DNA from: Pseudomonas zanjanensis | GTDB lineage: Bacteria; Pseudomonadota; Gammaproteobacteria; Pseudomonadales; Pseudomonadaceae | Length of the DNA stretch: 64,000 nt | NCBI RefSeq assembly: GCF_014268745.2 | Contig: NZ_JABWRB020000001.1 | Span: 310,001-374,000, forward strand | Direction of reading: 5' to 3' | Shown here: positions 18,050 to 29,029 of the stretch, piece after piece | Layout of the letters: every line of letters starts with the position of its first letter | Position numbering within the stretch: position 1 is the stretch's first letter | Made by a program: the position numbers and the translations under genes | Notes under the pieces: model-generated | What the model saw: the letters and a program-made list of their open reading frames with translations, nothing else | What the model was told of the DNA's origin: nothing | Databases searched by the model: none

Positions 18050-18958
18050 ATGAGTTCTGTTGCTGTGTTCAGCAAGGCCTCGCCGTTCGATGCATTGCAG
18101 CGCTGGCTCCCGAAACTGGTGCTGGCGCCGAGCATGTTCATCGTTCTGGTGGGCTTCTATGGCTATATCTTGTGGACGTTCGTCCTGTCGTTCACCACTT
18201 CGACGTTCCTGCCGAACTACAAATGGGCAGGCCTGGCGCAGTATGCGCGGCTGATGGACAACGACCGCTGGTGGGTGGCGAGCAAGAACCTGGCGCTGTT
18301 CGGCGGCCTGTTCATTGGCATCACCCTGGTGATCGGCGTGCTGCTGGCCGTGTTCCTGGACCAGCGCATTCGTCGCGAAGGTTTCATCCGCACCATTTAC
18401 CTGTACCCGATGGCGCTGTCGATGATCGTCACCGGTACGGCCTGGAAATGGCTGCTCAACCCGGGCATGGGCCTGGACAAATTGTTGCGTGACTGGGGCT
18501 GGGAAGGCTTCCGCCTGGATTGGCTGATCGACCCGGACCGCGTGGTGTACTGTCTGGTGATCGCGGCGGTGTGGCAGGCCTCGGGTTTCATCATGGCGAT
18601 GTTCCTGGCCGGCCTGCGGGGTGTCGACCAGTCGATCATCCGTGCCGCACAGATCGATGGCGCGAGCATGCCGCGCATCTATTGGAAAGTGGTGCTGCCG
18701 AGCCTGCGCCCGGTGTTCTTCAGCGCCGTGATGATCCTGGCACATATCGCGATCAAGAGCTTCGACCTGGTGGCGGCGATGACAGCCGGTGGCCCGGGTT
18801 ATTCCTCCGACCTGCCTGCCATGTTCATGTATTCGTTCACCTTCAGTCGCGGCCAGATGGGCATGGGCTCGGCCAGTGCAATCCTGATGCTCGGTGCGAT
18901 CCTCGCGATCATCGTGCCTTACCTGTACTCCGAGCTGAGGACCAAGCGTCATGACTAG
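18050..18958 (+). CDS. gtsB: glucose ABC transporter permease
   Basis: This 302-residue inner-membrane permease of the MalF type has about six membrane segments and the cytoplasmic coupling loop RAAQIDGASMPRIYWKVVLP, which docks with the ATPase GtsD. I prefer the ATG at 18050: it gives the usual length, and the earlier start at 18011 is too close to its only purine-rich sequence. The end overlaps the gtsC start by 8 bp. Confidence 0.92.
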   Translation: MSSVAVFSKASPFDALQRWLPKLVLAPSMFIVLVGFYGYILWTFVLSFTTSTFLPNYKWAGLAQYARLMDNDRWWVASKNLALFGGLFIGITLVIGVLLAVFLDQRIRREGFIRTIYLYPMALSMIVTGTAWKWLLNPGMGLDKLLRDWGWEGFRLDWLIDPDRVVYCLVIAAVWQASGFIMAMFLAGLRGVDQSIIRAAQIDGASMPRIYWKVVLPSLRPVFFSAVMILAHIAIKSFDLVAAMTAGGPGYSSDLPAMFMYSFTFSRGQMGMGSASAILMLGAILAIIVPYLYSELRTKRHD

Positions 18959-19796
18959 TCTCGCTGCCAAACCTTCCATCAGCCTGAGTCGCATCGCGAT
19001 CTACGCGGTGCTGATCCTCGCCGTGCTGCTTTACCTGGTGCCGTTGGTGGTCATGCTGTTGACCAGCTTCAAGACGCCGGAAGACATCAGCACCGGCAAC
19101 CTGCTGAGCTGGCCGACCGTGGTCAGCGGCATCGGTTGGGTCAAGGCCTGGGCCACGGTCGACGGCTACTTCTGGAACTCGATCAAGATCACCGTCCCGG
19201 CGGTGCTGATCTCCACCGCCATCGGTGCCTTGAATGGCTACGTGTTGTCGATGTGGCGCTTCCGCGGTTCGCAGCTGTTCTTCGGCCTGTTGCTGTTCGG
19301 CTGCTTCTTGCCGTTCCAGACCGTCCTGCTGCCGGCCTCGTTCACCCTTGGCAAGATGGGCCTGGCCAGCACCACCACCGGTTTGGTGTTCGTGCACGTG
19401 GTCTACGGCCTGGCATTCACCACGCTGTTCTTCCGCAACTACTACGTCAGCATTCCCGATGCGCTGGTGAAGGCGGCGCGACTGGACGGTGCAGGTTTCT
19501 TCACCATTTTCCGGCGGATCATCCTGCCAATGTCGACCCCGATCATCATGGTTTGCCTGATCTGGCAGTTCACGCAGATCTGGAACGACTTCCTGTTCGG
19601 CGTGGTTTTCTCCAGCGGTGATTCGCAACCCATCACCGTGGCGCTGAACAACCTGGTCAACACTAGTACCGGGGCCAAGGAATACAACGTGGACATGGCG
19701 GCGGCGATGATCGCCGGGCTGCCGACCCTGCTGGTCTATGTGGTGGCAGGCAAGTATTTCGTGCGCGGCCTGACGGCCGGCGCAGTCAAGGGGTAA
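18951..19796 (+). CDS. gtsC: glucose ABC transporter permease
   Basis: This 281-residue permease of the MalG type has about six membrane segments and the coupling loop VKAARLDGAGFFTIFRRIILP. It pairs with GtsB to form the glucose channel in the inner membrane. It overlaps gtsB by 8 bp and is followed by gtsD after a 2-bp gap, so the three genes are one translation-coupled unit. Confidence 0.93.
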   Translation: MTSLAAKPSISLSRIAIYAVLILAVLLYLVPLVVMLLTSFKTPEDISTGNLLSWPTVVSGIGWVKAWATVDGYFWNSIKITVPAVLISTAIGALNGYVLSMWRFRGSQLFFGLLLFGCFLPFQTVLLPASFTLGKMGLASTTTGLVFVHVVYGLAFTTLFFRNYYVSIPDALVKAARLDGAGFFTIFRRIILPMSTPIIMVCLIWQFTQIWNDFLFGVVFSSGDSQPITVALNNLVNTSTGAKEYNVDMAAAMIAGLPTLLVYVVAGKYFVRGLTAGAVKG

Positions 19797-19798
19797 TC

Positions 19799-20959
19799 AT
19801 GGCAACGCTTGAACTTCGCAATGTAAACAAGACCTATGGTGCCGGCCTGCCGGACACCCTGAAGAACATCGAGTTGTCGATCAAGGACGGTGAGTTCCTG
19901 ATCCTCGTCGGCCCTTCGGGCTGCGGCAAGTCAACGCTGATGAACTGCATCGCCGGTCTGGAGAGCATCACCGGCGGCGCGATCATGATCGGTGACCAGG
20001 ATGTCAGCGGCATGAGCCCGAAGGATCGCGACATCGCCATGGTGTTCCAGTCCTACGCGTTGTATCCGACCATGAGCGTGCGCGAGAACATCGAGTTCGG
20101 CCTGAAAATTCGCAAGATGAAACAGTCGGACATCGACGAAGAAGTCAACCGCGTGGCCAAGCTGCTGCAGATCGAGCACTTGCTCAATCGCAAGCCTGGC
20201 CAGCTTTCCGGCGGCCAGCAACAGCGCGTGGCCATGGGCCGGGCCCTGGCGCGGCGGCCGAAGATCTACCTGTTCGACGAACCGCTGTCCAACCTCGACG
20301 CCAAGCTGCGGGTCGAGATGCGCACCGAAATGAAGCTGATGCACCAGCGCCTGAAGACCACCACGGTCTACGTCACCCACGACCAGATCGAAGCCATGAC
20401 CCTGGGCGACAAAGTGGCGGTGATGAAGGACGGGATCATCCAGCAGTTCGGCACGCCGAAAGACATCTACACCAACCCGGCCAACCTGTTCGTGGCGAGC
20501 TTCATCGGTTCGCCGCCGATGAACTTCATCCCGCTGCGCCTGCAACGCAAGGACGGTCGCCTGCTGGCGCTGCTCGACAGCGGCCAGGCCCGTTGCGAGC
20601 TGCCGTTGGGCATGCAGGACGCCGGCCTGGAAGACCGCGAAGTGATTCTTGGCATGCGTCCGGAACAGATCGCGTTGGCCGGTAGCGAGCCCAATGGTTT
20701 GCCGACCATTCGCGCGGAAGTCCAGGTCACCGAGCCTACCGGACCGGACACCCTGGTATTCGTCAACCTCAACGACACCAAGGTCTGCTGCCGCCTGGCG
20801 CCGGACGTGGCACCGCAGCCCGGGGAAACCCTGACGCTGCAATTCGATCCGTCGAAAGTGCTGCTGTTCGACGCCCAGTCCGGCGAACGCCTGGGTGTGG
20901 CCGGCCAGCCGCAAACCGATGCCCGAAGCGCCAACGTAGCGCAGTTCAAAGGTCGGTGA
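19799..20959 (+). CDS. gtsD: glucose ABC transporter ATP-binding subunit
   Basis: This 386-residue MalK-type ATPase has Walker [10 protein letters not shown] at residues 38-46, the Q-loop ([14 protein letters not shown]), the signature LSGGQQQR, Walker B IYLFDEP, the switch His in [10 protein letters not shown], and a C-terminal regulatory OB-fold of about 140 residues. It drives glucose import through GtsB/GtsC. A nested hairpin nearly identical to that before gtsB follows 8 bp after its stop. Confidence 0.94.
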   Translation: MATLELRNVNKTYGAGLPDTLKNIELSIKDGEFLILVGPSGCGKSTLMNCIAGLESITGGAIMIGDQDVSGMSPKDRDIAMVFQSYALYPTMSVRENIEFGLKIRKMKQSDIDEEVNRVAKLLQIEHLLNRKPGQLSGGQQQRVAMGRALARRPKIYLFDEPLSNLDAKLRVEMRTEMKLMHQRLKTTTVYVTHDQIEAMTLGDKVAVMKDGIIQQFGTPKDIYTNPANLFVASFIGSPPMNFIPLRLQRKDGRLLALLDSGQARCELPLGMQDAGLEDREVILGMRPEQIALAGSEPNGLPTIRAEVQVTEPTGPDTLVFVNLNDTKVCCRLAPDVAPQPGETLTLQFDPSKVLLFDAQSGERLGVAGQPQTDARSANVAQFKGR

Positions 20960-20967
20960 AGAACGAG

Positions 20968-21086
20968 TGTGGGAGGGCGCTTGTGGGAGCAAAGCTTGCT
21001 CGCGATGAACGATAACGCGGTCATTCGAAAGACCGAGGCGCTTTCATCGCGAGCAAGCTCAGCTCCCACAAAAGCTCTCTCCCACT
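20968..21086. repeat. nested hairpin between gtsD and oprB
   Basis: Second copy of the element at 17886, with the inner 89 bp at 20982-21070 differing at only two positions. The outer arms are less well matched here (tgtgggagggcg ... ctctctcccac). Confidence 0.9.
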
Positions 21087-21097
21087 GGAAAGGAGTA

Positions 21098-21123
21098 TGC
21101 GGTGGATGGGGACATCCACCGCA
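21098..21123 (+). promoter_or_regulatory. hairpin in the oprB leader
   Basis: The arms tgcggtggatg and catccaccgca are perfect over 11 bp with a four-base loop (ggga), 63 bp upstream of oprB. There is no T-tract after it, so it is more likely a leader or processing structure than an intrinsic terminator. Confidence 0.5.
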
Positions 21124-21186
21124 ATCGTTGTAAACCGCGTTAGATAAAAACAGTTAATAACAATAAATAAAGACGAGGATGTAGGG

Positions 21187-22533
21187 ATGAAAAAGCAAAA
21201 AAACGCCCAGCGTATCTGCCAGTTGTCAGCCGTTGCGGCGATGATGCTGGCCGGTAGCGCACACGCAGCCGACGCGTTCAGCGCCGATTCGCAGTGGATG
21301 ACGGGCGACTGGGGCGGTGAACGGACCAAGCTGATCGAGCAAGGTATCGATATCAAGGCGGATTTCGTCGGCGAGATGGGTGCCAACCTCCACGGCGGCT
21401 ACAACGATGACAAGACCGCGCGCTGGTCCCAGCAGTTTGGCCTGGGCGTCGCGCTCGACCTGGAAAAACTGGCAGGCTGGGGCGATACGGAAGCCAAGAT
21501 CCAGTTCACCCGACGTGACGGTCGCAACATCTCCAACGACCGCATCGGTGATCCACGCGCCGGTACCCTCAGTTCTTCCCAGGAAGTCTGGGGCCGTGGG
21601 CAAACCACGCGTCTGACCCAGTTGTGGATCAAGCAGAAATACTTCGACAGCAAACTGGATGTCAAAGCCGGTTATTTCGGTGAAGGCGAAGACTTCAACA
21701 CCTTCCCGTGCGAATTCCAGAACCTGGCGTTCTGCGGTTCACAAGCGGGTAACTGGGCGACCGGCATCTGGTACAACTGGCCGATCATGCAGGCGGCGAT
21801 TCGCGTCAAATACAACCTCACGCCTGAGCTCTATGCGCAAATCGGCGCCTACAACCAGAACCCTTCGCAGCTGGAAAACAACAACCGCTACAAACTCAGC
21901 GGCAGCGGTACCAAGGGTACCCTGATTCCGGTCGAGTTGGTCTGGTCGCCGAAGATCAATAACCTGCCGGGTGAATACCGTGTTGGTTACTACAAAAGTA
22001 CAGCCAAGGCCGATGACGTCCGTGAAGACGAGGATGGCAACGACGCCGCGACCACCGGCAACGCCTATCGCAGCCACAGCAGCAAGGACGGCTACTGGCT
22101 CGTCGTGCAGCAACAGCTCACCAGCCACAACGGTGATGCTTCGCGCGGCCTGAACATCGCCGCCAACGCCACTTTCCACGACAAGGAAACCAACGTCGTC
22201 GACAACTACCAGTCGTTGATGTTCGTGTACAAGGGGCCGTTCGATGCTCGTCCAAAAGACGATGTCGGCATCGGTTTCTCGCGTATCCATGTCAACGAAG
22301 ACGTGAAGAAAAACTCCGAACTGGTCAACGCCGCCAATGGCGTCACCGACTACGACGATCCGCTGTTCGCGCCACTGCGTAGCACTGAGTACAACTACGA
22401 GATCAACTACGGTTTCCACGTCACCAACTGGCTGACCGTGCGTCCGAACCTGCAATACATCACTCACCCAGGTGGTGTGGATGAAGTCGACAACGCGCTG
22501 GTGGCCGGCCTGAAAATTCAGTCGGTGTTCTAA
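21187..22533 (+). CDS. oprB: carbohydrate-selective porin OprB
   Basis: This 448-residue outer-membrane porin has a signal peptide (about residues 1-27, ending LAGSAHA) and a mature barrel beginning ADAFSADSQWMTGDWGGER, characteristic of OprB. It ends with VAGLKIQSVF, the C-terminal phenylalanine expected of barrel proteins. It lets glucose and other sugars into the periplasm for GtsA. The ATG at 21187 is preceded by GACGAGGATGTAGGG. A T-tract terminator follows. Confidence 0.93.
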   Translation: MKKQKNAQRICQLSAVAAMMLAGSAHAADAFSADSQWMTGDWGGERTKLIEQGIDIKADFVGEMGANLHGGYNDDKTARWSQQFGLGVALDLEKLAGWGDTEAKIQFTRRDGRNISNDRIGDPRAGTLSSSQEVWGRGQTTRLTQLWIKQKYFDSKLDVKAGYFGEGEDFNTFPCEFQNLAFCGSQAGNWATGIWYNWPIMQAAIRVKYNLTPELYAQIGAYNQNPSQLENNNRYKLSGSGTKGTLIPVELVWSPKINNLPGEYRVGYYKSTAKADDVREDEDGNDAATTGNAYRSHSSKDGYWLVVQQQLTSHNGDASRGLNIAANATFHDKETNVVDNYQSLMFVYKGPFDARPKDDVGIGFSRIHVNEDVKKNSELVNAANGVTDYDDPLFAPLRSTEYNYEINYGFHVTNWLTVRPNLQYITHPGGVDEVDNALVAGLKIQSVF

Positions 22534-22571
22534 CGCTGTTGCGATAAGCTCCTCTCTATGTGCGCATATTT

Positions 22572-22601
22572 GCGGACGGCCAAGGCTGTCCGCTTTTTTT
22601 T
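22572..22601 (+). terminator. intrinsic terminator after oprB
   Basis: The stem gcggacggc / gctgtccgc (one G-T pair) with a short loop is followed by eight T residues. It ends the gts-oprB transcript. Confidence 0.9.
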
Positions 22602-22623
22602 GCGCAGTGGCTGACACTGAACC

Positions 22624-22756
22624 TGTGGCGAGGGAGCTTGCTCCCGCTGGGTTGCGAAGCGACCCCAAAGCCATTCACTGCGGTGTGTCCGCCAGACCGT
22701 ATTTACCTCGTTTGCGACTGCTTCGCAGCCGAGCGGGAGCAAGCTCCCTCGCCACA
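22624..22756. repeat. REP-type inverted repeat, S family, long loop
   Basis: The S-family arms are separated by about 85 bp, longer than in the 95-bp copies, including ttgcgaagcgac and gactgcttcgcag stems. Confidence 0.88.
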
Positions 22757-22810
22757 AAAGCAAGCGTTGCAAACAGATGAGCTATTCAATGATTTCCAGG
22801 ACCGCGGCCC

Positions 22811-23665
22811 ATGCATGAGCATCCGCTACAACGCTTTTTCAGATCCTTGCGCGAGCGCCCGGTATTCGCGTGGGAGCGCTATCGGCAGCGCGATGTGCTA
22901 GTGATCGATCACCCGTTGTGCCAGGCGGTGTTCAGTCGCCAGGGCGCGCAGTTGCTGCACTTCCAGCCGCGCGGCCAGAAGCCCTGGTTGTGGTGCGCGG
23001 CCAAGTGGCCGCAAGTCGGGGCGATACGCGGCGGGGTGCCGGTGTGCTGGCCGTGGTATGGACGTCATCCCAGCGAAAACGCCTGGCCGTCCCACGGTTG
23101 GGCGCGGTTGATCGATTGGAAACTGCTGGACAGCCGCAGTGATGAAGAGGGCGTGCATTTGCACTGGCAGCTGCAACTGTGCGACTGGCAAGTGGACCTG
23201 CATGCAGACTTGGGTGAACGCATGGAGCTGCGCTTGAGCACCGAGCACCAGGACAGCCTGCCGTGCCAGTTGAGCCAGGCTTTGCACGCTTACTGGCGTA
23301 TTGGCGATGTCGGCGAGGTAGCGCTGTCTGGGCTCGAAGGCGCCCAGGGTTATGACCAGTTGAGTCGCGAAGCTTGCCAGCAGGAAGGCGAGTTACGGGT
23401 CGAGGGCGGCTGTCAGCGAGTGTTCCAGCATGAAGGCGAATTGCAGCTCAAGGACCACGCCTGGCAGCGCGAATTGTGCATCGACACCGGTGACAGCGCC
23501 GACACCGTGGTCTGGCATCCCGGCACCCGGCCGCTGTTGGGGGTGAGTTGGGATGAGGTCAACGAGTTTGTCTGTGTCGAAGCGGCCAGTGGCGGCACCG
23601 ACAGCCTGTGCCTGGCGCCGGGGGAGCGGGCGCACTTGAGTTTGCAGGCGTGGGTGGGGGCTTAG
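22811..23665 (+). CDS. D-hexose-6-phosphate mutarotase (YeaD-like)
   Basis: This 284-residue protein is a galactose-mutarotase-fold enzyme of the hexose-6-phosphate 1-epimerase group. It shows RGGVPVCWPWYGRHP and PSHGWARLIDW with the expected catalytic histidine, QALHAYWRIGD, and a C-terminal VWHPGTRPLLGVSWDEVNEFVCVEAA. It would interconvert alpha and beta anomers of glucose-6-phosphate, which fits its place between oprB and zwf: Zwf uses the beta anomer. The REP pair at 23696 lies between it and the convergent hexR. Confidence 0.85.
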   Translation: MHEHPLQRFFRSLRERPVFAWERYRQRDVLVIDHPLCQAVFSRQGAQLLHFQPRGQKPWLWCAAKWPQVGAIRGGVPVCWPWYGRHPSENAWPSHGWARLIDWKLLDSRSDEEGVHLHWQLQLCDWQVDLHADLGERMELRLSTEHQDSLPCQLSQALHAYWRIGDVGEVALSGLEGAQGYDQLSREACQQEGELRVEGGCQRVFQHEGELQLKDHAWQRELCIDTGDSADTVVWHPGTRPLLGVSWDEVNEFVCVEAASGGTDSLCLAPGERAHLSLQAWVGA

Positions 23666-23695
23666 GCCAGGATCTCTGGTGTGGCGGCTGGCCCC

Positions 23696-23770
23696 TTCGC
23701 GAGCAGGCTCGCTCCCACATTGGATCTTTGGTGTTCACAAAACCCCTGTGGGAGCGAGCCTGCTCGCGAA
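23696..23770. repeat. G-family REP pair, outward orientation
   Basis: Arms are the gcgagcaggctcgctcccac variant and its complement, arranged outward as at 14968. It lies between convergent genes. Confidence 0.85.
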
Positions 23771-23805
23771 GACGGACTACCAGACGCTAGAGATTCTGGA
23801 CCGAA

Positions 23806-24675
23806 TCAGTTGAACTCATCCCCCACCGGATACCGGCTGGCATTCAGGCTTTCCTTGATCTTGCGCAGGTGCGGCTGGAAGTCCACGCCCCGGCGCAGGG
23901 TCATGCCGGTGGCGAGCACGTCCAGCACGGTGAGCTGGATGATCCGCGAGGTCATCGGCATATAGATGTCAGTGTCTTCGGGCAGGGGGATGTTCAGGCT
24001 CAGGGTACTGGCCTTGGCCAGCGGCGAACCTTCGGCGGTCAGGCCCAGCACCGAGGCGCCGTTTTCCCGGGCGATGCGTGCCACTTCCACCAGCTCGCGG
24101 GTGCGGCCGGTGTAGGAAATGATCACGAACAGTTCGCCGGTATGGGCCACCGACGCGATCATGCGCTGCATCAGCACGTCGGCGTGGGCGGTCACTGCCA
24201 GGTTGAAGCGAAAGAACTTGTGCTGGGCATCCAGGGCCACCGGGGCGGAGGCGCCGAGGCCGAAGAAGTGGATCTGCCGGGCCTGGATCAACAGGTCCAC
24301 GGCGCGGCTGATCAAATTGGGATCAAGGGCCTGGCAGGCGCTGTCCAATGAGGCAATGGCGCTGCCAAAGATCTTGCGGGTATAGGCTTCAGGGTTGTCG
24401 TCGGCTTCCACTGCGCGGCTTACATAAGCGGCGCCGCTGGCCAGGCTCTGGGCCAATTGCAGCTTGAGTTCCGGGTAGCCGCTGACGCCGAACGAGCGGC
24501 AGAAGCGGTTGACGGTCGGTTCGCTGACCGAAGCCGCCTGGGCGAGGGCGGCGATGCTGAAGCGGGTGGCCTGCTGCGGGTTGAGCAGGATGATCTCGGC
24601 CACCTTGCGTTCGGCCTTGTTCAGGTCTTCAAGGCGACTCTGGATCTGTTCCAGTAGATTTCGCACGCGGTCCAT
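23806..24675 (-). CDS. hexR: HexR, RpiR-family repressor of glucose catabolism
   Basis: This 289-residue regulator has an N-terminal helix-turn-helix ([22 protein letters not shown], about residues 42-63) and a C-terminal SIS sugar-phosphate domain ([36 protein letters not shown]). HexR of Pseudomonas represses zwf-pgl-eda, edd-glk and gap-1 and is released by 2-keto-3-deoxy-6-phosphogluconate. The ATG at 24675 is preceded by AGGAATCTTGT. It diverges from zwf across 187 bp containing a degenerate HexR-like site. Confidence 0.95.
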   Translation of the reverse strand: MDRVRNLLEQIQSRLEDLNKAERKVAEIILLNPQQATRFSIAALAQAASVSEPTVNRFCRSFGVSGYPELKLQLAQSLASGAAYVSRAVEADDNPEAYTRKIFGSAIASLDSACQALDPNLISRAVDLLIQARQIHFFGLGASAPVALDAQHKFFRFNLAVTAHADVLMQRMIASVAHTGELFVIISYTGRTRELVEVARIARENGASVLGLTAEGSPLAKASTLSLNIPLPEDTDIYMPMTSRIIQLTVLDVLATGMTLRRGVDFQPHLRKIKESLNASRYPVGDEFN

Positions 24676-24780
24676 ACAAGATTCCTAGGAAGACGGGTCT
24701 TTGATACGACCCTTTGCGGTGGCCTATCCTACTGATGGCTCCGGCGGACCACCACTCGGAATCAGTATTTTCGAAAAATG

Positions 24781-24797
24781 TTGTGGTTATTACTACA
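24781..24797. promoter_or_regulatory. candidate HexR operator between hexR and zwf
   Basis: The sequence ttgtggttattactaca is an imperfect palindrome. It starts with TTGT, but the right half is ACTACA rather than ACAA at N7. It is the best match in the hexR-zwf gap and lies 66 bp before zwf. Confidence 0.55.
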
Positions 24798-24862
24798 TTT
24801 TTCCTTGAGTGATACCTTGAAAAAAGGTATTTGTAGTTTAACTTGATAAAAGAACAAACATC

Positions 24863-26318
<1,456 letters not shown>

Positions 26319-26332
<14 letters not shown>

Positions 26333-27032
26333 TGTGAAACTGCCGCAGGGCGTCAGCGCCCATGCATTCAAGAATCCGGTGCTGCTGGCCGAAGGCCTGG
26401 CGCTGAAGGTGGCCGAGCAGTTGCGCAACGCAATCGACGCGCGCGGTGCGGCGACCCTGGTGGTCTCCGGTGGCCGCAGCCCGGTGGCGTTTTTCCAACA
26501 CCTGGCCAAGCAGGCGCTGGACTGGTCCAAAGTGGTGGTCAGCCTGGCCGACGAGCGCTGGGTACCGGTTGAGCACGCCGACAGCAACGCCGGCCTGCTC
26601 AAGCGTTACCTGTTGCAAGGCGCGGCGGCCAAGGCCCAGTTCCTGAGCCTCTACAGCGCCAGCGCCAACCTGGAAGCGGCGGCCGAACAGGCGGACCGTT
26701 TGCTGGCCGAGCTGCCGCCTATCGACGTGTTGGTACTGGGCATGGGCGATGACGGGCATACCGCCTCGCTGTTCCCCGACAGTCCGAACCTGGCCCAGGC
26801 CCTGGACATCAATGGCGCACGCCGCTGCTGGCCGATGCTGGCGCCGACCGTGCCGCACCAGCGCCTGACCATGAGCCGCGCCTTGCTGGCTTCGGCGCAA
26901 CACAAAGTGCTGTCGATTTCCGGCCAATCGAAGTTGACCACATTGAACGCTGCGGTGGCGGGTGACGACGTCGCCGAAATGCCGATCCGCGCGTTTCTGC
27001 AACCTACGTTAGAGATTTACTGGTGCCCATGA
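26319..27032 (+). CDS. pgl: 6-phosphogluconolactonase
   Basis: This 237-residue enzyme hydrolyses 6-phosphogluconolactone to 6-phosphogluconate. Family blocks are [28 protein letters not shown] and [21 protein letters not shown] start at the ATG at 26319 (MAISDVKL), inside the zwf 3' end; an earlier in-frame start has no support. Its stop lies 17 bp before the chosen eda start. Confidence 0.93.
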
Positions 27033-27049
27033 ACCAAGGATCAGCCGCT

Positions 27050-27715
27050 ATGACAAACCCATCCCCGACCGTTTCCATGGCGGACAAAGTTGCCCTGATC
27101 GACAGCCTCTGCGCCAAGGCGCGGATCCTGCCGGTGATCACCATCGCCCGTGAACAGGACATCCTGCCGCTGGCCGATGCCCTGGCCGCCGGCGGCCTGA
27201 CGGCGCTGGAAGTGACGCTGCGTTCCCAATACGGCCTCAAGGCCATCCAGGTGCTGCGCGAGCAGCGTCCGGAACTGGTGACCGGCGCCGGCACGGTGCT
27301 CGACCGCCACATGCTGGCTGCCGCCGAGGCTGCCGGTTCGCAGTTCATCGTCACCCCGGGCATTACCCGTGATCTGCTCGAAGCCAGCGTCTACAGCCCA
27401 ATCCCCTTGCTGCCCGGCATCAGCAACGCCTCGGGCATCATGGAAGGCTACGGCCTGGGCTATCGCCGCTTCAAACTGTTCCCGGCCGAAGTCAGCGGCG
27501 GCGTCGCGGCCATCAAGGCCTTGGGCGGTCCGTTCGGCGAAGTGAAATTCTGCCCGACCGGCGGCGTGAGCCCGGCCAACATCAAGAGCTACATGGCGTT
27601 GAAAAACGTGATGTGCGTGGGCGGTAGCTGGATGCTCGATCCGGAGTGGATCAAGAACGGCGACTGGGCCCGCATTCAGGAATGCACCGCCGAGGCCTTG
27701 GCCCTGCTGGACTGA
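27050..27715 (+). CDS. eda: KDPG aldolase (2-keto-3-deoxy-6-phosphogluconate aldolase)
   Basis: This 221-residue class I aldolase splits KDPG into pyruvate and glyceraldehyde-3-phosphate. The Schiff-base lysine is Lys142 in RRFKLFPAE and the general base Glu54 in LEVTLR; GTVLDRHML and CPTGGVSPANI complete the active site. I chose the ATG at 27050 because AAGGA lies nine bases before it, although ATG 27029 and a GTG at 27023 are also in frame. Its glyceraldehyde-3-phosphate is the substrate of the GapA coded at 8561. Confidence 0.95.
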   Translation: MTNPSPTVSMADKVALIDSLCAKARILPVITIAREQDILPLADALAAGGLTALEVTLRSQYGLKAIQVLREQRPELVTGAGTVLDRHMLAAAEAAGSQFIVTPGITRDLLEASVYSPIPLLPGISNASGIMEGYGLGYRRFKLFPAEVSGGVAAIKALGGPFGEVKFCPTGGVSPANIKSYMALKNVMCVGGSWMLDPEWIKNGDWARIQECTAEALALLD

Positions 27716-27750
27716 TATTTTACCGAACCTCGTTGGGTGTTCTACGGTTT

Positions 27751-27783
27751 ACGGTGCGCTTGGTCGGCGCACCGTTTTTTTTT
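27751..27783 (+). terminator. intrinsic terminator after eda
   Basis: A perfect 9-bp stem acggtgcgc / gcgcaccgt with a 7-base loop, followed by an uninterrupted T-tract of nine. Confidence 0.95.
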
Positions 27784-27826
27784 GCCCGGGTTTTCATGCC
27801 GGCAAAGATTTCCTGTGGCAAGGGAT

Positions 27827-29014
27827 CTAGGTGCGGCTCAGATGGATCAGTGCTTTGGCCAACCGCTCGATATCACTCGCCAAGGTAATCAACCCCGGAG
27901 TAATGCGGATGCACGGCCCGGTGCTGGTCTGGCGCACCACCGTGAAGATCCCATGCTCATTGAGCAATCGATCAGCCATCGCCTGTTGATCGGTGTGGGC
28001 GCTGAAGCGCATCGCCGTGATGCCGCAATAGAGGCGCCGGTCATCCGGGGTCATGACTTCGATGCCCGGTACATCGCGCACGGCGTCCACCCACAAGTCA
28101 CGCAGGTAACAGAGGCGCGCGCCCTTGGCCAAGGCACCCCCCAGGGCCCGATGTTCTTCGAAGACCAGGGGCAGGGTGAGCAAGGCGGGGATGTTCGGCG
28201 TGCTGTGGGGCGTGCGGGAGCGGACGTCGGTGGTGGGATAGCTGTCTTCGTCCATGTCCGGATCGATGTCGGCCAACCGCTGTGGGGCGATGTACAGGAA
28301 GCCTTGGGAGAGCGGGCCGCCGATCCACTTCTGCAGGTTGAATCCGGCGAATTCGATCCCGAGCTTCTTCAGGTCGAAATCGATCTGGCCCAGGGCATGG
28401 GCACCGTCGAGGATGATATCGACGGCAAACTCCCGGGCGCTCTCGGCAATGGCCTGGACCGGCATCACCAAACCGGTGAGGTGGTTGACGTAGGTCAGCG
28501 CCATCAGCTTGAGGCGCGGATAGCGAATGAACGCTTCGCGATAAGTGCCCACCAGGCTTTCGAAGCTGGCGGGGTGCTGGTGGACAATTTCGATCACTTC
28601 CACGCCACGCTGGCGGGCCAGCCAGCGCATGGCGCTTTTGACCGAGGCGTACTCCACATCGCAGATCAGCACCTGATCGCCCGGCTTGAGGCCGTTGTAG
28701 TTGCGAATCAACGTTTGCAGGGCATCCACGGCGCTGCCAGCCAAGGCCACGCTCTGGGGGGACGCGTGGATCAGCCGGGCCACCTGCCGCCGAATGGCTT
28801 CGCCGTGTTCCAGGTCGAAATGCTGGCGCACGTACACCGAATTGCCACGGTTAATGAATTCGATGTTGCGCTGGTACTCCTCCACCACGGTGCGGGACAT
28901 GCGCCCGAAGTAGCCGTTTTCCAGATTGAGCGGCCCGGCGGGGTCGATGTCGTAGCGGTCGACGAAGGTTCGCCAGAAAACTTCATCGTGGGCGCGCAGC
29001 GTGTTCTCGGGCAT
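27827..29014 (-). CDS. class V aminotransferase (isopenicillin N epimerase-like)
   Basis: This 395-residue PLP enzyme of the NifS-like fold type I shows LNLENGYFGRMS at the N-terminus, LAGSAVDALQTLI, DGAHALGQIDFDL (the PLP-contacting Asp) and the PLP lysine in FNLQKWIGGPLSQG. This subgroup includes isopenicillin N epimerase homologues, cysteine desulfurase-like proteins and amino-acid lyases; the substrate is not determined. It is convergent with eda. The DUF3820 gene lies 15 bp upstream on the same strand, so the two may be co-transcribed. Confidence 0.82.
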   Translation of the reverse strand: MPENTLRAHDEVFWRTFVDRYDIDPAGPLNLENGYFGRMSRTVVEEYQRNIEFINRGNSVYVRQHFDLEHGEAIRRQVARLIHASPQSVALAGSAVDALQTLIRNYNGLKPGDQVLICDVEYASVKSAMRWLARQRGVEVIEIVHQHPASFESLVGTYREAFIRYPRLKLMALTYVNHLTGLVMPVQAIAESAREFAVDIILDGAHALGQIDFDLKKLGIEFAGFNLQKWIGGPLSQGFLYIAPQRLADIDPDMDEDSYPTTDVRSRTPHSTPNIPALLTLPLVFEEHRALGGALAKGARLCYLRDLWVDAVRDVPGIEVMTPDDRRLYCGITAMRFSAHTDQQAMADRLLNEHGIFTVVRQTSTGPCIRITPGLITLASDIERLAKALIHLSRT

Positions 29015-29029
29015 GGCGGTCTCAGTCAG

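Noticed and set aside
22624..23770. Clusters of recurring palindromes as a CRISPR array
   Set aside because: The elements are inverted pairs scattered between genes, without regularly spaced direct repeats and unique spacers, and no cas genes are present.
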